DNA from: Balaenoptera acutorostrata
Taxonomy: Eukaryota; Chordata; Mammalia; Artiodactyla; Balaenopteridae
Assembly: GCF_949987535.1 (NCBI RefSeq)
Contig: NC_080080.1
Location: 60,610,668 to 60,674,667, forward strand
Reading direction: 5' to 3'
DNA length: 64,000 nucleotides
In this document: one piece after another, positions 21,549 through 34,015 of the stretch
Layout: the number at the start of each line of letters is the position of its first letter
How positions within the stretch are numbered: position 1 is the first letter of the stretch
The notes under the pieces: model-generated
What the model was told of the DNA's origin: nothing
Databases searched by the model: none
The model's input: the letters and a program-made list of their open reading frames with translations, nothing else
Position numbers and translations under genes: made by a program

Positions 21549-22450
21549 CAATTGTCTTCTTTCACTTAGCAATATGCATTAAATGTGCTTCATGCCATTT
21601 CATGGCTTGTTAGCTTATATCTTTTAGTACTGTATAATATTCTATTGTATTGCTGCACTACATTTTGTTTATCCATTCACCTATTACTGAAATATTTCAT
21701 GGTTACTTCCATGTTTTGGCAATTATGAATAAAGCTGCTATCAATATCCTTATGCAGGTTTTTGTGTGGTCATACTCATGTGAGTAAATACCAAGATGTA
21801 CAATTGCTAGATTGCATGGAAAGCGTATGTTTAGCTTTGTAAAATATTACCAAACTGTTTCCAATGTGGCTGTGCCATTTTGTATTTTCACCAGCAGTGA
21901 ATGAGAGTTCCTGTTGCTCCACATCCTTGTCAGCATTTGGTGTTGTCAGTGTTTTATTTATTTACTTAGGCCGTGCTGCACGGCATGTGGGATCTTATAC
22001 CCCAACCAGGGATCAAACCTGTTCCTGCTGTGGTGGAAGCTCAGAGTCTTAACCACTGGACTGCCAGGGAAGTCCCCAGTGTTGTCAGTGTTTTAGATAT
22101 TGAGGTCTTTGTTTGGATCTTTTGACCACTTTTGAATTGGGTTCTTTGTTTTCTTATTGTTGAATTTGAACAATTTTATATATGATGCCTTATCAGAAAT
22201 GAGTTTTGCTAAGATTTTCTCCCAGTCTGTTGCTTGTGTTTCCATTCTTTGAAGAGCGTCTTTTGCAGAGCAGGAACATTTAATTTTAATGAAGTCAACC
22301 TTATCAACTTTTTCTTTCTTACATTGTGCTTTTGGTGTTATATATAAAATGTCATTGCCAAACCCAAGATTTTCTAGAATTTTTATAGTTTTTGTTTTAC
22401 ATTTAGGTCTATGGTTTTAATATTATATTTTCTTGACCAATTTAGATCAT
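21549..22450 (-). mobile_element. Old L1, continuation right of the full-length L1
   Basis: Resumes the antisense L1 that stops at 14366, with CACTTAGCAATATGCA, TTGTTTATCCATTCACCTAT and ACATCCTTGTCAGCATTTGG, then ORF2 sequence through TTTAGGTCTATGG near 22405. No open frame survives. A CHR SINE is inserted at 21957-22078. The left piece (13918-14366) and this piece make a single insertion of about 1.2 kb. Confidence 0.8.
21957..22078 (-). mobile_element. CHR-type tRNA-derived SINE
   Basis: The minus strand reads as a CHR SINE: GGGACTTCCCTGGCAGTCCA at the 5' end, TGGTTAAGACTCTGAG, a B-box-like GTTTGATCCCTGGTTG, CCACATGCCGTGCAGCACGG and an A-rich tail. A perfect 17-bp target duplication GTGTTGTCAGTGTTTTA lies at 21940-21956 and 22079-22095. 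The family occurs in cetaceans, hippos and ruminants, and this is one of two anchors for the species call. Confidence 0.95.
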
Positions 22451-22493
22451 CAAAGTGAACGCCCTTGGTGTAGTTGTTAAAAATAGTGTTTAG

Positions 22494-22568
22494 TATAGCT
22501 GATTCACTTTGTTATAAAGCAGAGACTAACACACCATTGTAAAGCAATTATACCCCAATAAAAATTAA
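22494..22568 (+). mobile_element. 75-bp L1 3'-end insertion
   Basis: Only the last part of an L1 3' UTR (GCTGATTCACTTTGTTATA to CCAATAAAAATTAAAA). Near-perfect repeats AAAAATAGTGTTTAG (22479-22493) and AAAAAAAGTATTTAG (22569-22583) flank it. An extreme case of 5' truncation by the young L1 lineage. Confidence 0.85.
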
Positions 22569-22583
22569 AAAAAAAGTATTTAG

Positions 22584-22790
22584 AGTCAGTCTATCTGGGT
22601 TCAAATCTTGCAGGTACCCACTTACTTAGTGTGACCTTTTTAGGTTACTTAAACTCTGTGTTTTCATTTACTGTAAAGTAGAACTAATGATAGTGCCCTA
22701 CAACATAAAGTAGGATTGTATGGGATAATACATTTAAAATGTGTTAGAATACTTAAGGGACAAAATAAATGATGATTAATAATAATTGTG
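22584..22790 (+). mobile_element. MIR SINE
   Basis: Sense MIR: ATCTGGGTTCAAATCTTG, then TTTTAGGTTACTTAAACTCT, TTTACTGTAAAGTAGAACTA and GTATGGGATAATACAT. The 5' end abuts the small L1 insertion. Confidence 0.8.
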
Positions 22791-23539
22791 TTGTGTTATA
22801 GCACAGTAATGCACTGGGATCTTATTGAGATTTGGGAGATTTTTGTCCACATTCTATTTGCTTCTGTCTCTTTTGTGTCAGGCTCTCTTGTGTCTTATTA
22901 TTGCCATGGTCCTGACTGTGGCAGCAATAACCAAACCTAACCACCAATTCTGCCCTGAGTTTGGAAAGATCTATTAAATTTGTGTATAAAAGAGAAATAA
23001 ATTAGAAGTAAATAAGTCCTGAGGTCATTTTATTTTAATATACAATGTAGTGTATAAACGTTTTGCCTTCTCATATGTTTTTTTCCTCTGAATGGTTGTA
23101 TTCACTAGACAGCGGTAAATCTTTGCTTCTCAAAATTATTTAGTTGGAGAAAGGGGAGAGAAAAATAAAGAGAAAGAGAAAAAACAACAACAAAAAATAG
23201 TGAATGCTAAATAAAATAGAACTATAAATTCAAATACATATATTAACTCCTTTGCTATAACTAACAGCACATCATGTAATTGCACAGGAATAAACAATAT
23301 GCTAGACAGTATAAACATCATAGAGTAGTTATTCAACTGAACTGTAATTATATTCTTCTTTTATCATATTCTAGAGCTGTATGTGTTAGCTTTTGACAGA
23401 GGCCTTTCCAGGTTGCTACTGGGTGCATGTTAGCCTCCCACAACTGCTCCCCTCATTCAGAATGGGGTATCTAGCCATCATTTTTTATGTTACCATTCCC
23501 ATGACCCCAAAAAAGCACAAACGACTAAACTTGGGAAGA
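22791..23539. other. Unassigned interval
   Basis: No gene or clear repeat. The AT-rich part 23130-23330 yields only a chance 66-codon minus ORF. Confidence 0.4.
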
Positions 23540-23655
23540 CATCTATAATTAGGAAGCATAAAAATTGGTTATTCAGGTGGTATGTGGGAAATCTCTATAC
23601 CTTCCTTTCAATTTTGCTGTGAACCTGAAACTGCTCTAAAAAATGAAGTCGATTT
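23540..23655 (+). mobile_element. Old L1M-type 3' end
   Basis: GGTATGTGGGAAATCTCTAT, then CAATTTTGCTGTGAACCTG and AAACTGCTCTAAAAAATGAA match the terminal 3' UTR of old L1M subfamilies in sense orientation. Confidence 0.55.
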
Positions 23656-23984
23656 TTTAAAATTGGTTCTTCTCTCCAAATAGCTGAGTGCATAATATAT
23701 AAACCCAGGAGCTCTAAGCAACCATGCTTCCTCACTCTGATTGGGTGGCAGATGAAGCTGATCTACAAAAAGAGACAAAAGAACAGAGCAGGCACAGGAG
23801 GTGGAGCTCTCCTGAGAATTGGAGTATACTGTTGGCCTACTGATTCCACCAACTTGCAAAGGTCAAACTACATTTTGTTCAGACTTCAGTTAGGCAAACC
23901 TATTAATACAACCTTCCCCTTTGCTTAATGTAAGTACAGGTGGCTTTTGTCAATTGCAACAACAAATAAAAAGCCCTGAAGATA

Positions 23985-24007
23985 AATTGAATAAATAAAT
24001 AAATAAA
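23985..24007. repeat. (AAAT)n microsatellite
   Basis: About five to six AAAT/AATA units. A TTTG run with five copies occurs nearby at about 24127-24145. Confidence 0.8.
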
Positions 24008-24237
24008 GGGTGGTGGCATGATTAAAGGGAAGCCATGTGGAAAAGCGAAACTGTACCATCAGTGCAAACTTTCTGACTTTCCAATCCTGCCTAGTTCAAC
24101 TTGAGAGAGTCTTTCAAAATGTTTTTTTTGTTTGTTTGTTTGTTTTACCAGTTTTTGTTCCAATTGACTACAATACGTACTGTGTAAGTGGGATTCTTAT
24201 TCTTACTTTTTTTTTAATTGCAAGTTTGAAGAAAGTT

Positions 24238-24420
24238 AGACCAGCAATACCCAACTTGATTATGCATCAGAATTTCTTGTATCTTCTTTTTAACCATAAA
24301 AATGTTCTGTTCCCACCGCTGTAATTCTGACTCACTAGGTCTGTGGCAGGCTCTGGGAACCAATGTTGTTATGGAGCTGGAGAGCTGCTTTGGATGTTAA
24401 GTTGAGAAATGCTGCTCTAA
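24238..24420 (+). mobile_element. hAT-Charlie type nonautonomous DNA transposon
   Basis: Ends resemble the CAGTGGTTCTCAA type of inverted terminus (left ACCAGCAATACCCAACTTGA, right GTTGAGAAATGCTGCTC). The core has GCATCAGAATTTCTTG and CTGACTCACTAGGTCTG, characteristic of a common mammalian hAT MITE. Subfamily not assigned. Confidence 0.55.
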
Positions 24421-24589
24421 ACCAAGTACTTCTGTTCATAAAGCTTCTTTTAATTTTGAAATGTCACTGTGACCAAACACTGGGTATTTAACTTTCCTAT
24501 GAATTGAACCTCATCTACTATTTTTTCTTTTTTACCATGAAGCATATTTCCATAAACACTTTTAATATTCTCAGGCCAATTTCCTAGTT

Positions 24590-25270
24590 CAAATTTTATT
24601 TTTCTCCTTAGCTTTGACATTGTAATTTGTCATTTCAATAATTCCACTACTAAACTAAATACTTACAAATCACAAACAAACTGCAAATTGCCATCCATTC
24701 TTTTGGCCTTCCCTCATTTCGTGTTTTCAATGTCTAGAACTGGGAATTTCTGACGGTCCCATGCTTTATACATTGCTTTTGACTTTAGCTTTTATAGAGA
24801 GGGCCGTGAGACTCTGTTGATTGCAACTAACACCAAATCATGTTTGATGCCCAGCCCTTAGTGCTTCTTGGCAATTTTTAACACCTCATTTCCCTCTTTA
24901 TTGCATTCTCTACTGTAACCATCTCAAACTTCTTCACTACTTCGATATCCCAAGTGGCACTTGACCTCAACAGATGACTTCAACACCTTCTGTACTGAGA
25001 CAAAAATCAATCTGATGTGAGAGTCCCCATTCAGGCTTCTCTCTACCTCAAAATCTCTCTTTTATCTTTACTTTACATTTCCTTTTGAGCTCTTATCTCT
25101 TAGGAAGTTCCGCTCCTTTTCTTTACTGAGACTAACCCCTAGATTCATGCTCTTTATCTTATGGTCCCGGTCTCAGACTCTTATTACATCAGTTATTCCC
25201 CTTACTAGCATCTTTAGCCTTTTGTTCTCTACTGGATTCCTCCCCTCTGCATTCAGATATGTTTTGGTCT
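24590..25270. other. Pyrimidine-rich interval, possible old LINE
   Basis: The plus strand is C/T-rich over about 650 bp with no open frame longer than chance and no motif I can name. Phrases such as GATGACTTCAACACC resemble old CR1/L2-type LINE sequence, but not strongly enough to call. Confidence 0.25.
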
Positions 25271-27585
25271 CCCCATCCTTACACAAAAGAGGTAGCTCCA
25301 TAAATATTTAATGAAGTGATGATGAATTGAATTGAACTTAATTCCTCAAGCTCACAGAGTTACTAGTGACAGAGCCAAAAAATTAAAACCCAAGCGTCGT
25401 GATCTTAGTTCAATATTCTTTCCAAAGATAAACATTTCTTGAAGGTATATTTTACAACTAAATATCTCCCTAAATCCATATCCAGTGATTATATTTGTTG
25501 AAGTGCAAATGTTTAACCCACTAAAATATAATACTGTTTGTCTACTCATCAGTAAATACTATTCATCCTAATACAATATGATATTTGGTCCTTAAAATAT
25601 CATGTTATACATTATACATGTAAATAATTAGTTACAGAATTGGAAACATATTAGTCATGTATGATAGATAAACTAATTTGAAGGGCTTATTTTATTATAT
25701 CATTTAAATGCTGTTATAGGTTAATTTAATACCAAAGACTTTTTATTTATTACCAAATTGATTATAACTTGATAGCTTACCATGTTTATCTCTTGGAGAT
25801 CCTTGAGAAACGGTCACTATTAATTTAAAATCAATTATAGTAGTTGAATAAAGAACCACTGTCCTTTTTTCCTGTCTAGAAAATAAAGTCTTAGGACCAA
25901 AACAATGCATCACTTTTTAGAATTAAAATCTATTCTGAGAAAAATGATGCCAGTCACACACATGCAGAACAAACCTCTGACTAGACATAATTCTATTATA
26001 TTAATTTATTGGTTAACTCTTCTCGGGCTGCTGTAAACATAACAGGAGCCAGACAATGAACTGCAAAATATATTTACATGACATAAGCAGATACCCAGCA
26101 TTTCAATGTTATATGAAGGTGCATTCTTAAACATGGATCTCAACTTCTGGTTTCTTATATACTTAAAGTCATGATGCTTTCTTTTCTGAAATAATATAAT
26201 ATAATTACATTATAACAAATTTTAAGCAAAAGCACTTAAAGTAGATACATCACCATATCTTCTCAAGCTGAAGCTATGGATTCTAAATTTTGGTATAGCT
26301 GTTTAAATGGTCAGATGTCTAGAGAGAATAAGCACTATTTAGAATTTCTCAAAACATTTTATTAATTTGACTACCTTTTGGTTTTGCACATTTCAAAATT
26401 GTATAAGGAAACAGTTTTAGGTCATATTTTCTAGAAACTGGTGTATATGATTTCCCCAACACCTGAAAACTTTCTATCTAGATTAACTATAAAGTCATAG
26501 CTTTCACATTAATGTAAACAAACTTTACATCCTTTCTAATCCTAAGTTTTTATCACACAGAATTTATATTAACTTTATAAGAATTTTAAAAAATAAAATA
26601 TAAAACGGATAAGGGCTAAACCTGTGTGTATCTTAATATTGCTTATGACATCTGCCCATTTACACATAGCACTAGTATTGATACTTGATATTTGACCACT
26701 GAACCAGAATAGAGATGGGGTGATTGTGCATATTGTTTATGACTTTGATATTAGAAGTGGATTATGAACCAGTAGCTTGTACAAGACCACAAAGGGTCTT
26801 AAGTAGACTTAGCTAGGATCTTTATATGTTCCAGCAAGTCAATTCTAATATTTCTACCTTGTCATGAGGACAAGAAACGTTAATATAGAAAACCCATTAA
26901 TGACAGTATTTCAATCTTTGCAAAATGTGTTTTTGGAATATGTATTAGTTTTATTCTACTTCTGTCATTAAAATAATGATCCTAGATAATGTACTCAAGC
27001 ACATAATAAGACAGGATTCATGCTTTGGTTTTATGGGAACATTCATTTCCTCCATCATCAGTGTCATGCTGCTGATGTTTACATCCCGTTTAGAAGGGAG
27101 GAAAAGGACAAGAATGCTATTTTACCCTGTGTTTGGCGTTTTTGAACCTATTGTTTACAAGACTAATGTCTTTCGATATCTCCTAATCAGCACCTCCTAA
27201 TCTGATGTAGAGAGAGAATGGGAGTTACTGGGAGGAAGCAATAGATACTCAGAATCTGGGAGATTTTCCTGTACTTTATATCAGTTATATTATTGTTTTA
27301 GTTCTTAAACTTCAAAAATTATTTTAAATATATTGGGAATGCTCATTTCCTCCTCTTTAGCTTGTCATAGTCTCTTTATACTATAAAAGGTTTTAAGATC
27401 TTTATCATTTTAATATAATTTTTAAATTACACATTTTATTTTTAGGAAAAAAAGTTACATTTTAAAAGAAGTCATAGATATTTTTTGTATTTTAACATAA
27501 CATTATATGTGCACTCTTTGGTTGTTCAGTTCCTTGATTTGCACTATAACACTTATTTTCCATTGACCCTTCCTCATCAACTGGT
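25271..27585. other. Unassigned AT-rich interval
   Basis: No repeat or gene recognised. The 74-codon plus ORF 26976-27200 (MILDNVLKHIIRQ) has no family resemblance and no convincing splice sites. Confidence 0.45.
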
Positions 27586-27589
27586 TTTT

Positions 27590-27870
27590 GTTCAAATTTC
27601 TCCTCCTCAGTAAGGGATTGTCTGATTATTTTCTCTAATGTTTCCTTCCCCACCCACTCTACCTTTGTGACACTTCTCAATATCTGACATTATTTTTATT
27701 TATTTGTTTATTATGCTTCTTTTCCACTAGAATGTGAGATCTTTAGGATAAAGATGTGCTTCTTGTTTACTGCTCTACTTGTATTGTATAGAGTATCTGT
27801 GGCTGGTACATTTTTGATATTCAAAACATATTTGACTTAATAAGTAAATGGATGGATGAATGTATCAATC
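27590..27870 (+). mobile_element. L2 LINE 3' end
   Basis: In L2 order: CCCCACCCACTCTACC, then TTTATTTGTTTATTATG, CCACTAGAATGTGAGATC, TTACTGCTCTACTTGTATTG and a terminal GATGGATGAATG. Sense orientation. Confidence 0.75.
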
Positions 27871-28542
27871 AATGAATTAATACATGGTATCTTGCCTCAA
27901 GTAACTCACTGTCTAATGAGCCTGTCAATTACTATTATCTAAATATATTGTGATTATCACATTTATTTATTAAAGCTACCATCTCAATCTCCTGATAATG
28001 ATTACTAGCTCCAATTGTTCCACTGAAACTGGGATAAAGGCAAAAACATTATCTGCTTTAAATGAACATCAGAGTTTTCCATCTTCCAAACAGCAATACA
28101 TACTTAAAATAAAAAAAAAAATGTAGGCAGGAAAGGAAGTTTATTGAATTTTTATTCATTGATATTCTTTAATTCTTTTCTCTTCAGCTTTTGTATATGA
28201 ATATGCAACAATTCAGATGGTTGCATGAGGAAGGTAAGCAACTAACAAAGAATGAAGCTAATTTGGAATTGATAAAGTCATTTACAAATTTCTATTTAAC
28301 ATTGTTGATCACGAATATCAAAGCAGTTAAAGAAATTAGAGTGTTTCTATTGGTGCAATTGCCTTATGCATCCAAAATTTGTATTTGTACTCTAATTTTG
28401 AGTGTATAGTTCAGTCCCTTTCACATAGTATAAATTTAATATATGCTTTTGAAGAAAACACAATAGTGTCTTAAAACTAGTGGACTCACTTATAGATGTC
28501 TAAGGGAATTATCACTGGCCTTGTTAATTAACAATAGCAACA

Positions 28543-28765
28543 TCGCCCAGTAGAACTTTCTGTGATGATGGAAATGTTCAATAATCTGTGCTGTCCAGTA
28601 TGGTAGCCACTAGCTATAGGTAGCTCTTGAGTACTTGAAATGTGGCTAATGTGACTGAGGAACTGATTTTTACATTTTATTTAATTTTTACTAACTTTAA
28701 TTTAAATATAAATGGTGGTATGTGGCCAGTGGTTACCACTTTGGCTGTTGCCATACTGATTGTGA
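28543..28765 (+). mobile_element. MER5A-type hAT transposon
   Basis: CCCAGTAGAACTTTCTGTGA, TGCTGTCCAGTATGGTAGCC, GTACTTGAAATGTGGCTAA and GTGACTGAGGAACTG are diagnostic of MER5A, a nonautonomous hAT-Charlie element. Nearly full length. Confidence 0.88.
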
Positions 28766-28769
28766 TGGA

Positions 28770-29375
28770 TAATGATTTTTAACAGATTAAGCAGTTAACA
28801 AATCTTTCAGTTGTCACAATGTTCTGGGTGTGAACAATCTTGATTTTCATCTAAATCTTTTAGCTTTTTATGCTGTTGAGGTCCACAGTATACTTGGGTT
28901 CTACATAACATTCCACTGTTGCATATTTCTCATAAAGGTTAGACTTGATATCCAATAAATTACTTTTTAAAAAGTAATGTGAAACCTCAGCCACTTACTG
29001 GATAATTCTTACTATTTCTTTTGTGTTGATTTGGGAGAATATGTTAGATTGTAGGAAGACAGCTAGTTTATAAATGTAAAAGGACTATAATTGTCATATA
29101 GAAGCCTAAGTAAATCTTTCCTGGTTTCATCAGTGGTTTTCTCTGATAAGAACTATTATCCAAGTCTCTGAAAAATTTTGAATAGCAAAGGATAATTGTA
29201 ATACAATAAAGGCATTTTATGAGAAAAATAATATGTCATTCGACCGTGCTATCAAATATGTGTATGAAAGTAATCCTCCATCTCATATATAAAAATTGTA
29301 ATAATACAACATCAACAGGGCTGAGGTAAACATTATATTCTTATTTTCTTTCATTTGAGTTTAAGCTATGAAGTT
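28770..29375. other. Unassigned AT-rich interval
   Basis: Nothing recognised beyond short A/T runs. Confidence 0.4.
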
Positions 29376-29379
29376 AGAC

Positions 29380-29545
29380 ACGTCTATCAGCACTTTCTAC
29401 AAATTATTTATTTAATTCCCCATATATTGATAATAATTATAACCACCTTGTAGAGCTGTCTTGAGGGTCACATTTGAAAATACACAAAAAGCGTACAGCA
29501 TGGCGCATGGCACAAAGCAGGCATGCAATAAATGTTGTTTTTCAT
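29380..29545 (+). mobile_element. MIR SINE, 3' half
   Basis: ATTGATAATAATTATAACCA, CTTGTAGAGCTGTCTTGAGG and GCATGGCACAAAGCAGGCAT, ending in CAATAAATGTTG. These are the MIR central-to-3' segments in sense orientation. Confidence 0.7.
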
Positions 29546-31465
29546 TTTTCTTATTTTCCCAGAAGCCATTATAGCCACCAATAAGAGATCAAAGCATGAA
29601 AGAGTGTTAAGCATTTTTCCCCTATGAGTTGAGGTAACTTTCTTGGAAAATCAGTGTGCACAGATGTATACTTGACATAGACAAGAGAGAGAAGAATCTG
29701 CCATTTTATAATAACAAGAATACAACTTACTAACTCTGCCGTGATGTCAGTTCTTTTAATAGGTACATATGCCAAGTAAACTACAATTTTGAAGGGAAAA
29801 GTCACTTTGTAAATGCAAACTATGATTAACATTACAAAATACACAAAATGACTTATTTTTATTTCCAAATATCCACATATAGAAGATTACAGAAAGTGCT
29901 GTAAGCTCCGTAAGTCTTTTTTTCCTCATAAAATGTTATGGGGAAAATGGTGGAGCAGTAGAAAGAACAAGAAACTAAAGGACGCTTGAATTTTCTGGTT
30001 TGTGTCACTTTTACCTTAACATATTTTTCTGCATGTTCATTTTCCTTTGTGTGCTTTTCTTTCTTAAAGAATAAAAGAAAAATCTGCCTCATGAAAATGC
30101 AGGAGAGTCATCCCACATAAAGACCATCTTTAAAATGCGCATTATTTATTTGACAGACTGTAATGGCTGTTTCAAGGATATTATGGGCTGTCACGTGAAT
30201 ATGTATTTTAGAATGAATACTACAGTACAGATACTGCACTTGCACAATGCACATCAAAAATATAACCTAATGAAATCTCTTCTGAAGATTAGGTAATATA
30301 TAAGGATATCCTGGAAATGGAAAAACCCAGTTGAGTTAAAATAGGAAAATCCTTACAACCCTAAATAATGCAAAAGTCAACTTCTTTGGGAAGTGAGGGA
30401 GTAGAAAAGGAAAACAATGTGACAAAACATAGCTTAACCCTGAATGGTAATTACACTTCCAGCTCTTGATTCTGGTATCAAGTGAACTAGAGCTTTTGGG
30501 AATTTTATATTTGGTTGATATTGATATATCATCAGTGATTTAGAATTATATTGTATTTGTAAGATTTCAGGCCCAGTTATCACATTCAGGATTATTAATG
30601 AATTTGAAGATTTAATGAGATAGAGATTATTTTAGGTTAGAACAAAATAATTCATGTACTCATATAATACATTTTTTGTGAATACCTCTAATTCTTATGG
30701 TTCGGTATTAAGTTCAGTAGCAGCTACAAGATGCAATGAATACCTATCCTTACCTGAGAGCTTAGAGTCAAGAGGAAAGCTATAACATGATATAGCTTAC
30801 TAAAACACCAGGCTAAAAACAGTAAGGGATATAAAAGGCATATGGATAAACTGTTTCAGCAGTCTTGTAGAAAATAGTAAATAAAAAGAACAATGTGGCA
30901 TATCTACAGTACAGACAGATAAACAGCTTTTAGGTTTGATTTGTATTCCATAAATAATTATGCCTTCAGTTTAGAATGTTCTTATCTAACATTACACACC
31001 TTTTTTTTTTTTTTGATGTTCAAGAAGTTTTTTGGTTTTTGTTTTTTCAGAACATGCAAGAATATACTCATAAGTGTTGCTTACTTCAAATATTTCAGTG
31101 ATTATCAGGGTTTTCTAATTGATTATTGTAATAAGTCTACAGAATAAATATGGCACAAAATCTTCAAATAAGTTATTGATTTTAACTTTTAGTAGATACC
31201 CTTATGTCTTTATTTTATCTTTTTTAATTTTCTCCCCTTATTCCCTAAAAGTATCAAAATAGACTTCTTTTGCTGAGATGCACATGGCTCTGCCAATCAA
31301 AGCTCCTTTGTTTCTAAGCTTTTTCAACAGAACAAAATTTCTCCATAGTACATATTCATTGGTCTTCAGAAGAATTCACAGAACTTAGGATAAGGATGTG
31401 ATATTAAAGAAAACATGGAATTAATGAAAATTTGGTGCAACCGCCAACATTATTGATATTAATTA
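29546..31465. other. Unassigned AT-rich interval
   Basis: No gene recognised. A weak L2-like stretch may lie near 30700-30790. The 99- and 77-codon minus ORFs at 29569-30092 have no recognisable domain. Confidence 0.4.
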
Positions 31466-31469
31466 AACT

Positions 31470-31960
31470 ATTTCTAAGCACTTATTATATACCAGGCATC
31501 CATTTAGATTGGTGCTGTCCTTTAGAACTATAAGGTAATCCATGTAGATACTTTAAAATTTTCTGTTAGTTCCATTTTAAAAAGTGAAAATGAAAAAGGC
31601 AAAATTAATTTTAATAATATATTTCTAATATATTATCATTTCAAAGTTTATTTATTAGTGACATAGTTTACAATTTTTCATACTAAGTTTTTGAAATCTG
31701 ACGTATATTTCACACTTACAGCACAACTCAATTCTGACTAGTTACATTTCAAATGCTCAATAGTCTCATGTGGCTAGTTGTTGGTTACCCCACCAAACAG
31801 TGCTGGCCCAGTATTTTCAGTCATTTTATGTATTTTAACTTTCACAGTCATCCTGTAAGGTCACTATTATTAATCTAATTTTGTGGATGAGCAGACTGAA
31901 ATTCATAAAATGTAAGTGACTTCACAGAGCCAATAAGTGATGGGAATGAAACTTGAATCC
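31470..31960 (-). mobile_element. MIR SINE split by a hAT element
   Basis: Antisense MIR: left part TAAGCACTTATTATATACCA and GGCATCC (31475-31505), right part about 31808-31960 (CATTTTATGTATTTTAAC, CATCCTGTAAGGTCACTATT, TTTGTGGATGAGCAGACTG). The middle is the element at 31513-31807. Confidence 0.75.
31513..31807 (+). mobile_element. MER5-like hAT-Charlie element
   Basis: Ends near GGTGCTGTCCTTTAGAACTA and CAAACAGTGCTGG, with a core TTAATTTTAATAATATAT and an interior ACATTTCAAATGCTCAATAG/CATGTGGCTAG typical of MER5-related elements. Inserted into a MIR; the 8-bp duplication expected for hAT is no longer clear. Confidence 0.65.
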
Positions 31961-33775
31961 CATTGTATTACATTCCTTTCCATAGATTTATTATAGAGAT
32001 TTCTTAAATGAAGCTAGGTATTTTGGGATTTGGACTTCCAGTAAATAGTTCTTAAACTATGCTCTTCCTAGAATTTTTCTAAAAAATAAAGGATTTTTTA
32101 AAGTTGCACGCACAAAATACCTTTCTAAGGCAGACAAAGCTGAAAACATCTCCTTATTTCATAGCCTTTATTGACTTCTGATTTGTTCCATTTCAAAGCA
32201 CAAATAGCATATCATTGAAATTACTCCTTTGACTTTGTAATCTTTCCCTGGGCTTTATTAAAGATACAGGCCTATTTACTGTCACAGTCTTTTTTTCTAA
32301 TATTTGTGATTTTTTTCAAATTACAACATGAAACTTCTTTGTTCACTAAGGCTCTGACTGATATAGTTGTTTCCAATATTTTGGTGGTTGTTTGAAATTT
32401 CTTGTTTATGAGGCTCGTCTCCTCTTTAAGTGAAGAGACTCAAAAGCTGATTATGAAATATGGTGAAAATTTGTTTTCACTCCATATTGACACTCTAGTA
32501 AGAGAAAATGGGCTAGCATTAAGCATGGGAGACTTGGGCAGGTATATTAAGAGGATTTCATTGTGAACATGAGTGTCTAACCCCAGGCAGTCTTTGTGAC
32601 ATTGTAGACTCTCCTACAAAATTCCAGTGAAGCAAAAAGTTTGAACTTTTCTAAAAGGTTTATCCTCTACTAAACTTGTACCAGACACAAGAATATGTTC
32701 AGAGGAAAAGAATACATTTTCTGTTTTCTAAGAGATTAGTACAGAATGTGGATGACAAATACAACTGATTCATTAGGGAAAATAAATCCCGATAGAAGAC
32801 AAAAGTTGTAAAATTTAAATCAAGTGTCTTAAGAATGCAAATAAGACGCAATTCTGATGAGATGAATTTGGGAACCAGGGAGAACATTGGAGATGGTGCA
32901 GAGCAAACCTGGAGGGGAAAATAGGAGATATCCTGCACAGATAACAAGTTGAGACACATTTATTTAAATATATAACATTTGCCAAATATTTAAATGACCA
33001 AGTCTTCCTAATTCAGCTGTCCTCAGGTAGGGGAGGTCAAATCTTTAAAGTACTAGATGTATGTTTTATTATTTGTTGATTATAATCCAGAGGCATGTCT
33101 TCCTATATTTTAGCTCTATTACACAATCTTTTTCATAACCTCTTTTTGGTTATTATTGTTACTGTTTTTATGCATGATTCATTCAATAAATATTTAAAAC
33201 AACAAAAATAATGGTGGAGATTCTAATATATTTGTTTTATTTTGAATGAAATTCTTTCTGCAGTTAGGAAGTCACAACCAGCACTCACAATGGCTGGATT
33301 GCACAAAGTAGAGCCATCTTCCTGCACACAAGTCTGATCTCATAGACTATAGGTATTTATTATCTTTGTCTTTGTGCTGCTTTGGTTAGTGTTTTCCTTT
33401 TTCTTTTTGGCTGCCCATCCTTCATTTTCATTCCTTTGTCAATCTAATTTCCTATTACTAGAACTACCTTTTCTCATTTCAGTATCTTGTAGTCAGTCTG
33501 TAATTAGGGGCATCAGCAAGGAGAGGACATGAAAGACAAAGTAGGTAAATTGGAGGCTCCCTTCTCGGAACTTAAAATTTGATCAGAGAGAATGAGAGGC
33601 TGAAGATGTTTGGAGTTTGACTCTTTCCAAGCAGTAGCAATAATTTCTGTTTTATCCCTGAGACCACTGTGTAAGTTCTTGCTTCTAAGTCTTTCTACCC
33701 CTATGTTCCAAGTTTTAGTCAATTATGTGAGAACTTGACTTCCTTTTTAAAATCACCATTTGCTTAATTTAGGCA
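31961..33775. other. Unassigned AT-rich interval
   Basis: No gene, RNA or repeat recognised. Confidence 0.4.
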
Positions 33776-33779
33776 GAGA

Positions 33780-34015
33780 CAATATCTAGTGCTTTCAATC
33801 CAAAGAACTCTAATTGATATGCTATTTAAGTATAACAGAAATGGGTTGAAATTCTTGCTTTGAGTCCTGAGGAAGTTATTCAGTTTCTTGATAATCAGCC
33901 TCATCTTCTGTAAAATGGGGATATTAACACCTATTTGAATATTATTTGGGGCTATCAAATGAAAAAATGATATAAAGTGCTTGATTCAGAGCAGGTGCTC
34001 AGAAATACAGCTAAG
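33780..34015 (+). mobile_element. MIR SINE
   Basis: TTTGAGTCCTGAGGAAGTTA, CAGCCTCATCTTCTGTAAAA, TGGGGATATTAACACC and AAAGTGCTTGATTCAGAGCA follow MIR from the central domain to the 3' part in sense orientation. Confidence 0.8.
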
